From an uncultured Bacillaceae bacterium (GTDB lineage: Bacteria; Bacillota; Bacilli; Bacillales; Alkalibacillaceae): a DNA stretch of 6,980 nucleotides. The notes under the pieces are model-generated. The model was not told the origin of the DNA, searched no databases, and saw only the letters and a program-made list of their open reading frames with translations. The first letter of the stretch is position 1. Every line of letters starts with the position of its first letter. The DNA lies in contig CALGNY010000213.1 in the NCBI GenBank assembly GCA_937958375.1, positions 1 through 6,980 of the forward strand, written 5' to 3'. Positions 4,637-6,980 of the stretch are shown one piece after another. The translations under genes were made by a program, and so were the position numbers.

Positions 4637-5914
4637 ATGGAAATCGCGATTATATTTATTCTGTGGGTTATTTTGCTATTTATCGGGATTCCAGTTGGTT
4701 TCACCCTATTGATTGCCGCTTTAGCCTATTTTGTGATGGGCGATTGGAACTTAGTTTATGCTTCTGGTGAGCAATTGATTTCAGGAATCAATAACTTTAC
4801 CCTGCTGGCGATTCCATTCTTTATTTTGACAGGAACGCTGATGAACTCCTCGGGGATTACCGACCGGATCTTTAACTTTGCGATGTCGTTGGTCGGGCAC
4901 GTACCTGGAGGTGTCGGTCACGTCAACATTACGGCAAGTCTCATGTTTTCAGGGATGTCTGGTTCCTCATTGGCTGATGCCGGGGGATTAGGACAACTCG
5001 AAATTCGTACGATGCGTAAAGCAGGCTACCATGATGACTTTAACGGTGGGTTGACTGCCGCAACGGCGATTTTGAGTGGGATTATCCCGCCGAGCTTGAA
5101 CATGATTATCTATGCGGCGATCGCCAACGTTTCAGTGGCATCGATGTTCATCGCCGGTTTGGTACCAGGGATTCTAGTCGCACTTTCCTTGTTTGTGACT
5201 GTATTTTTCATGGCGAAAAAGCGGGGCTATAAAGTCCTTGAACGAGCCAATATGAAGACGATCTGGAAAACATTTAAGGAAGCATTTTGGGCATTATTGA
5301 CACCGATCATCATCATCGTCGGGATATTTTCAGGTTTCTTTACACCGACTGAAGCGGCTGTGGTCAGTACAGTCTATGCATTGGTTCTTGGCTTTTTGGT
5401 ATACAAAGAATTGACGTTCAAAAAAGTTTATGAAAACTTTGTGGAAGCCATGAAATTGACGGGTGTCGTTGTGTTGATGCTTGCGGCAATCGAATTCTTC
5501 GGACAGTTTATCGCCAGAGAACGAGTCGCAATCAAGGTCGCGGATGCATTCTTAGGGATTACTGAGAATCCGATTTTACTGTTGCTATTAATCAGTTTAC
5601 TATTGATTATTTTAGGAACGTTCATTGAAGCATTGGCATTATTGGTACTTGTCGTACCTGTTCTGATTCCAGTCGTTACAAGTGTTGGAATCGACCCAAT
5701 TTTCTTTGGGGCGTTTGTTATCTTGAACTTGATGATTGGTATTTTGACACCACCGATGGGAATGGCCTTGTTCGTCGTTTCCAGGGTCGGGAATATCCCG
5801 GTAGGAACGATGTATCGGGGAATTCTTCCATTCTTGATTCCAATTGTGATTGTCATGTTGCTGCTCATCTTCGTTCCTGAACTTTCGACTTTCCTTGTCG
5901 ATCTATTAAATTAA
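4637..5914 (+). CDS. siaM: TRAP transporter large membrane subunit (DctM family)
   Basis: Main transport subunit of the sialic acid TRAP system, coupled to an ion gradient (Na+ in characterised SiaQM); 425 aa, the usual DctM length. It is hydrophobic throughout, with a dozen or so membrane segments or hairpins. Conserved blocks: INNFTLLAIPFFILTGTLMN (51-70), FSGMSGSSLADAGGLGQLE (104-122), SGIIPPSLNMIIYA (147-160), FTPTEAA (235-241), GTFIEALALLVLVVPVLIPV (327-346) and GILTPPMGMALF (368-379). The GSS and IPPS loops and the second-half TPPMG loop correspond to the re-entrant hairpin tips that hold substrate and ions in this family. No break or missing block is seen. Its ribosome binding site (GGAGG 4624-4628) lies inside the end of siaQ with zero intergenic bases, so the two subunits are probably translationally coupled. 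Confidence 0.94.
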   Translation: MEIAIIFILWVILLFIGIPVGFTLLIAALAYFVMGDWNLVYASGEQLISGINNFTLLAIPFFILTGTLMNSSGITDRIFNFAMSLVGHVPGGVGHVNITASLMFSGMSGSSLADAGGLGQLEIRTMRKAGYHDDFNGGLTAATAILSGIIPPSLNMIIYAAIANVSVASMFIAGLVPGILVALSLFVTVFFMAKKRGYKVLERANMKTIWKTFKEAFWALLTPIIIIVGIFSGFFTPTEAAVVSTVYALVLGFLVYKELTFKKVYENFVEAMKLTGVVVLMLAAIEFFGQFIARERVAIKVADAFLGITENPILLLLLISLLLIILGTFIEALALLVLVVPVLIPVVTSVGIDPIFFGAFVILNLMIGILTPPMGMALFVVSRVGNIPVGTMYRGILPFLIPIVIVMLLLIFVPELSTFLVDLLN

Positions 5915-5946
5915 TAGGTGAGTAACTTCTTGAAGGAGGAAAACTA

Positions 5947-6843
5947 GTGGTTGTAGGTGCGTTTGATATTGGCGGGACAAGCATCAAATATGGTGTCCTG
6001 AATGAACAAGGGGATATTCTCTTTAAATCAAATATCCCGACAATGGCTAGTGAAGGTGGTCAAGCCGTCCTCGGTCAAGTGAAGGAACTTACCAAAGAAT
6101 TGTTAGTTGATCATGACCTGGAAGGAATAGCGGTCAGCACAGCTGGGCAAATCAATAACGCCGAGGGAAAAGTCATCTACGCGACAGACTCTCTTCCTGG
6201 TTATACGGGATTGAATATCAAACAAGATTTGGAAACAGAATTCAAGTTACCTGTCGCGGTCGATAACGACGTCAATTGTGCTGCACTTGGTGAATATTGG
6301 CGTGGTGCCGCGCAGGATGTTGATCAGTTCCTGTGCATGACACTCGGAACAGGAATCGGTGGATCAATTATAATTGATGGACAAGTATTTACGGGGGCTG
6401 CTTATTCCGCGGGAGAATTCGGTCATATGACGCTATATCCAGGCGGGAATCCATGTCTTTGTGGAGATGCAGGATGCTATGAACAATACGCTTCCAGCAA
6501 GGCTTTGAGTGAACGAGCTCAAGAAGGCATGGGCAAAAATATCTCCCTCCCAACGTTATTCGATGTGGCAAGAGATGGAGACCAAACGGCTGAATCGATC
6601 ATCGACAGCTGGGTGGATGATGTAGCTTTAGGGATTAAATCTTTAGTACATATCTTTAACCCACCATTAATTGTCATTGGAGGCGGAGTTTCCGCACAAG
6701 GCGACTATTTATTGGATAAGCTAAAGAGCAGCGTCGATCGTCGGATCATGCCTTCCTTCAAACGAAACTTGGACATTCGATTGGCCGAGAACGACAACGA
6801 TGCCAACCTACAAGGTGCCGTCTATCAGTTAATTCATCAATAA
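5947..6843 (+). CDS. nanK: ROK-family kinase, probable N-acetylmannosamine kinase
   Basis: Predicted cytoplasmic kinase phosphorylating ManNAc (product of NanA) to ManNAc-6-P (substrate of NanE), using ATP; 298 aa. ROK features in order: phosphate loop AFDIGGTSIKYGVL (5-18); DNDVNCAALGEYWRG (106-120) with catalytic base Asp108; GTGIGG (134-139); GEFGHM (156-161); zinc motif CLCGDAGCYEQYAS (170-183). His160, Cys170, Cys172 and Cys177 are the expected Zn ligands, all present. IVIGGGVS (242-249) closes the nucleotide site. There is no N-terminal HTH, so it is a kinase and not a NagC/Mlc-type repressor. The start is GTG 5947 with AAGGAGG (5933-5939) 7 nt upstream; the next ATG would remove the phosphate loop. 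ROK kinases for different hexoses are hard to separate by sequence, so the ManNAc assignment rests mainly on the operon, which otherwise lacks this step. Last gene before the terminator. Confidence 0.88.
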   Translation: MVVGAFDIGGTSIKYGVLNEQGDILFKSNIPTMASEGGQAVLGQVKELTKELLVDHDLEGIAVSTAGQINNAEGKVIYATDSLPGYTGLNIKQDLETEFKLPVAVDNDVNCAALGEYWRGAAQDVDQFLCMTLGTGIGGSIIIDGQVFTGAAYSAGEFGHMTLYPGGNPCLCGDAGCYEQYASSKALSERAQEGMGKNISLPTLFDVARDGDQTAESIIDSWVDDVALGIKSLVHIFNPPLIVIGGGVSAQGDYLLDKLKSSVDRRIMPSFKRNLDIRLAENDNDANLQGAVYQLIHQ

Positions 6844-6845
6844 GG

Positions 6846-6887
6846 AAACAAAAATCACTACACTTCGTGGTGATTTTTGTTTTATTT
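6846..6887 (+). terminator. Rho-independent terminator of the nan operon
   Basis: Starting three bases after the nanK stop codon, AAACAAAAATCACTAC (6846-6861) pairs with the segment 6867-6882 (one G-T wobble) around a 5-nt ACTTC loop, followed by TATTT. The A-tract on the left and T-tract on the right mean it could also stop transcription arriving from the right on the minus strand. Confidence 0.87.
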
Positions 6888-6980
6888 CATCTGAGGGACC
6901 ATATATTCTACTAGTGGGCGCATTAATTCTCGCGGCGGGTACATAAATTTCCGTGAAGGGCGCATAAATTCCTGATATGG
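6882..6980 (-). other. Possible heptad-repeat reading frame on the minus strand, partial
   Basis: The minus strand of the 21-bp array is open from the window edge to TAA (6884-6882), giving 32 residues with a seven-residue rhythm: EFMRPS, RKFMYPP, RELMRPL, VEYMVPQ, MK. Each unit supplies an ATG and a conserved Met-x-Pro. No ribosome binding site is visible, and the stop falls within the arm of the operon terminator. Because any 21-bp repeat stays in frame, an open frame here is weak evidence of coding; automatic gene callers may nevertheless list it as a hypothetical protein. Confidence 0.2.
6895..6980. repeat. Tandem array with an exact 21-bp period, running off the window
   Basis: GGG recurs at 6895, 6916, 6937 and 6958, and GG at 6979-6980 begins a fifth unit. 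Units 2 and 4 begin GGGCGCATTAATTC and GGGCGCATAAATTC; unit 3 is GGGTACATAAATTTCC; unit 1 is the most diverged (GGGACCATATATTC). The approximate consensus is GGGCGCATAAATTYC plus 6 variable bases. The array begins right after the operon terminator and continues past the window. It looks like a degenerate intergenic repeat family, not part of a gene. Period 21 equals two turns of B-DNA and also seven codons. Confidence 0.85.

Noticed and set aside
5428..5868. 146-codon minus-strand frame opposite siaM
   Set aside because: Low-complexity Ile/Asn/Thr-rich translation typical of the antisense of a hydrophobic membrane protein gene; siaM is clearly the real gene.

Overview
This window holds a nearly complete sialic acid (N-acetylneuraminate, Neu5Ac) uptake and catabolism locus. 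The organism looks like a low-to-moderate GC Gram-positive of the Bacillaceae type. The reasons are strong AGGAGG-type ribosome binding sites, GTG starts used alongside ATG, sigma-A promoters with TTGACA/TATGAT hexamers, a CcpA-type cre site, and a solute-binding protein made as a lipoprotein. The binding protein is very rich in Glu and Asp, which would suit a halophilic or alkaliphilic relative; that is inference only.

Layout. Positions 2-232 hold the C-terminal end of an unrelated gene cut by the window edge. A bidirectional terminator (stem 328-364) separates it from a convergent RpiR-family regulator gene (nanR-like, 449-1291, minus strand). The 189-bp divergent intergenic region (1292-1480) is densely regulated. 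It holds two back-to-back promoters whose -35 boxes lie in the two arms of a perfect 12-bp inverted repeat, a palindrome over the rightward -10 box, and a cre-like site just downstream of the predicted start of transcription. Then comes a six-gene plus-strand operon: nanA (1481-2356), nanE (2383-3042), siaP (3065-4132), siaQ (4160-4636), siaM (4637-5914) and nanK (5947-6843). Gaps are 0-32 bp, each gene has its own ribosome binding site, and no internal promoter is evident. A strong hairpin terminator follows. From 6895 to the window edge runs a tandem array with an exact 21-bp period.

How the genes work together. SiaP, tethered to the outer face of the membrane, captures sialic acid and delivers it to the SiaQ/SiaM ion-coupled TRAP transporter. 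NanA splits it into pyruvate and N-acetylmannosamine (ManNAc), NanK phosphorylates ManNAc, and NanE epimerises ManNAc-6-P to GlcNAc-6-P. NagA and NagB, which would finish the route to fructose-6-P, are not in the window, nor is a sialidase, so free sialic acid is probably scavenged. The RpiR regulator has a sugar-phosphate-binding SIS domain and probably senses an intermediate such as ManNAc-6-P; the cre site would add carbon catabolite control.

This is a recognisable pathway, not an unknown system. The points most worth a second look are the mirror-symmetric regulatory region, the Gram-positive lipoprotein form of a SiaPQM transporter, conservative changes at substrate-contact positions in NanA and SiaP, and the 21-bp repeat array.
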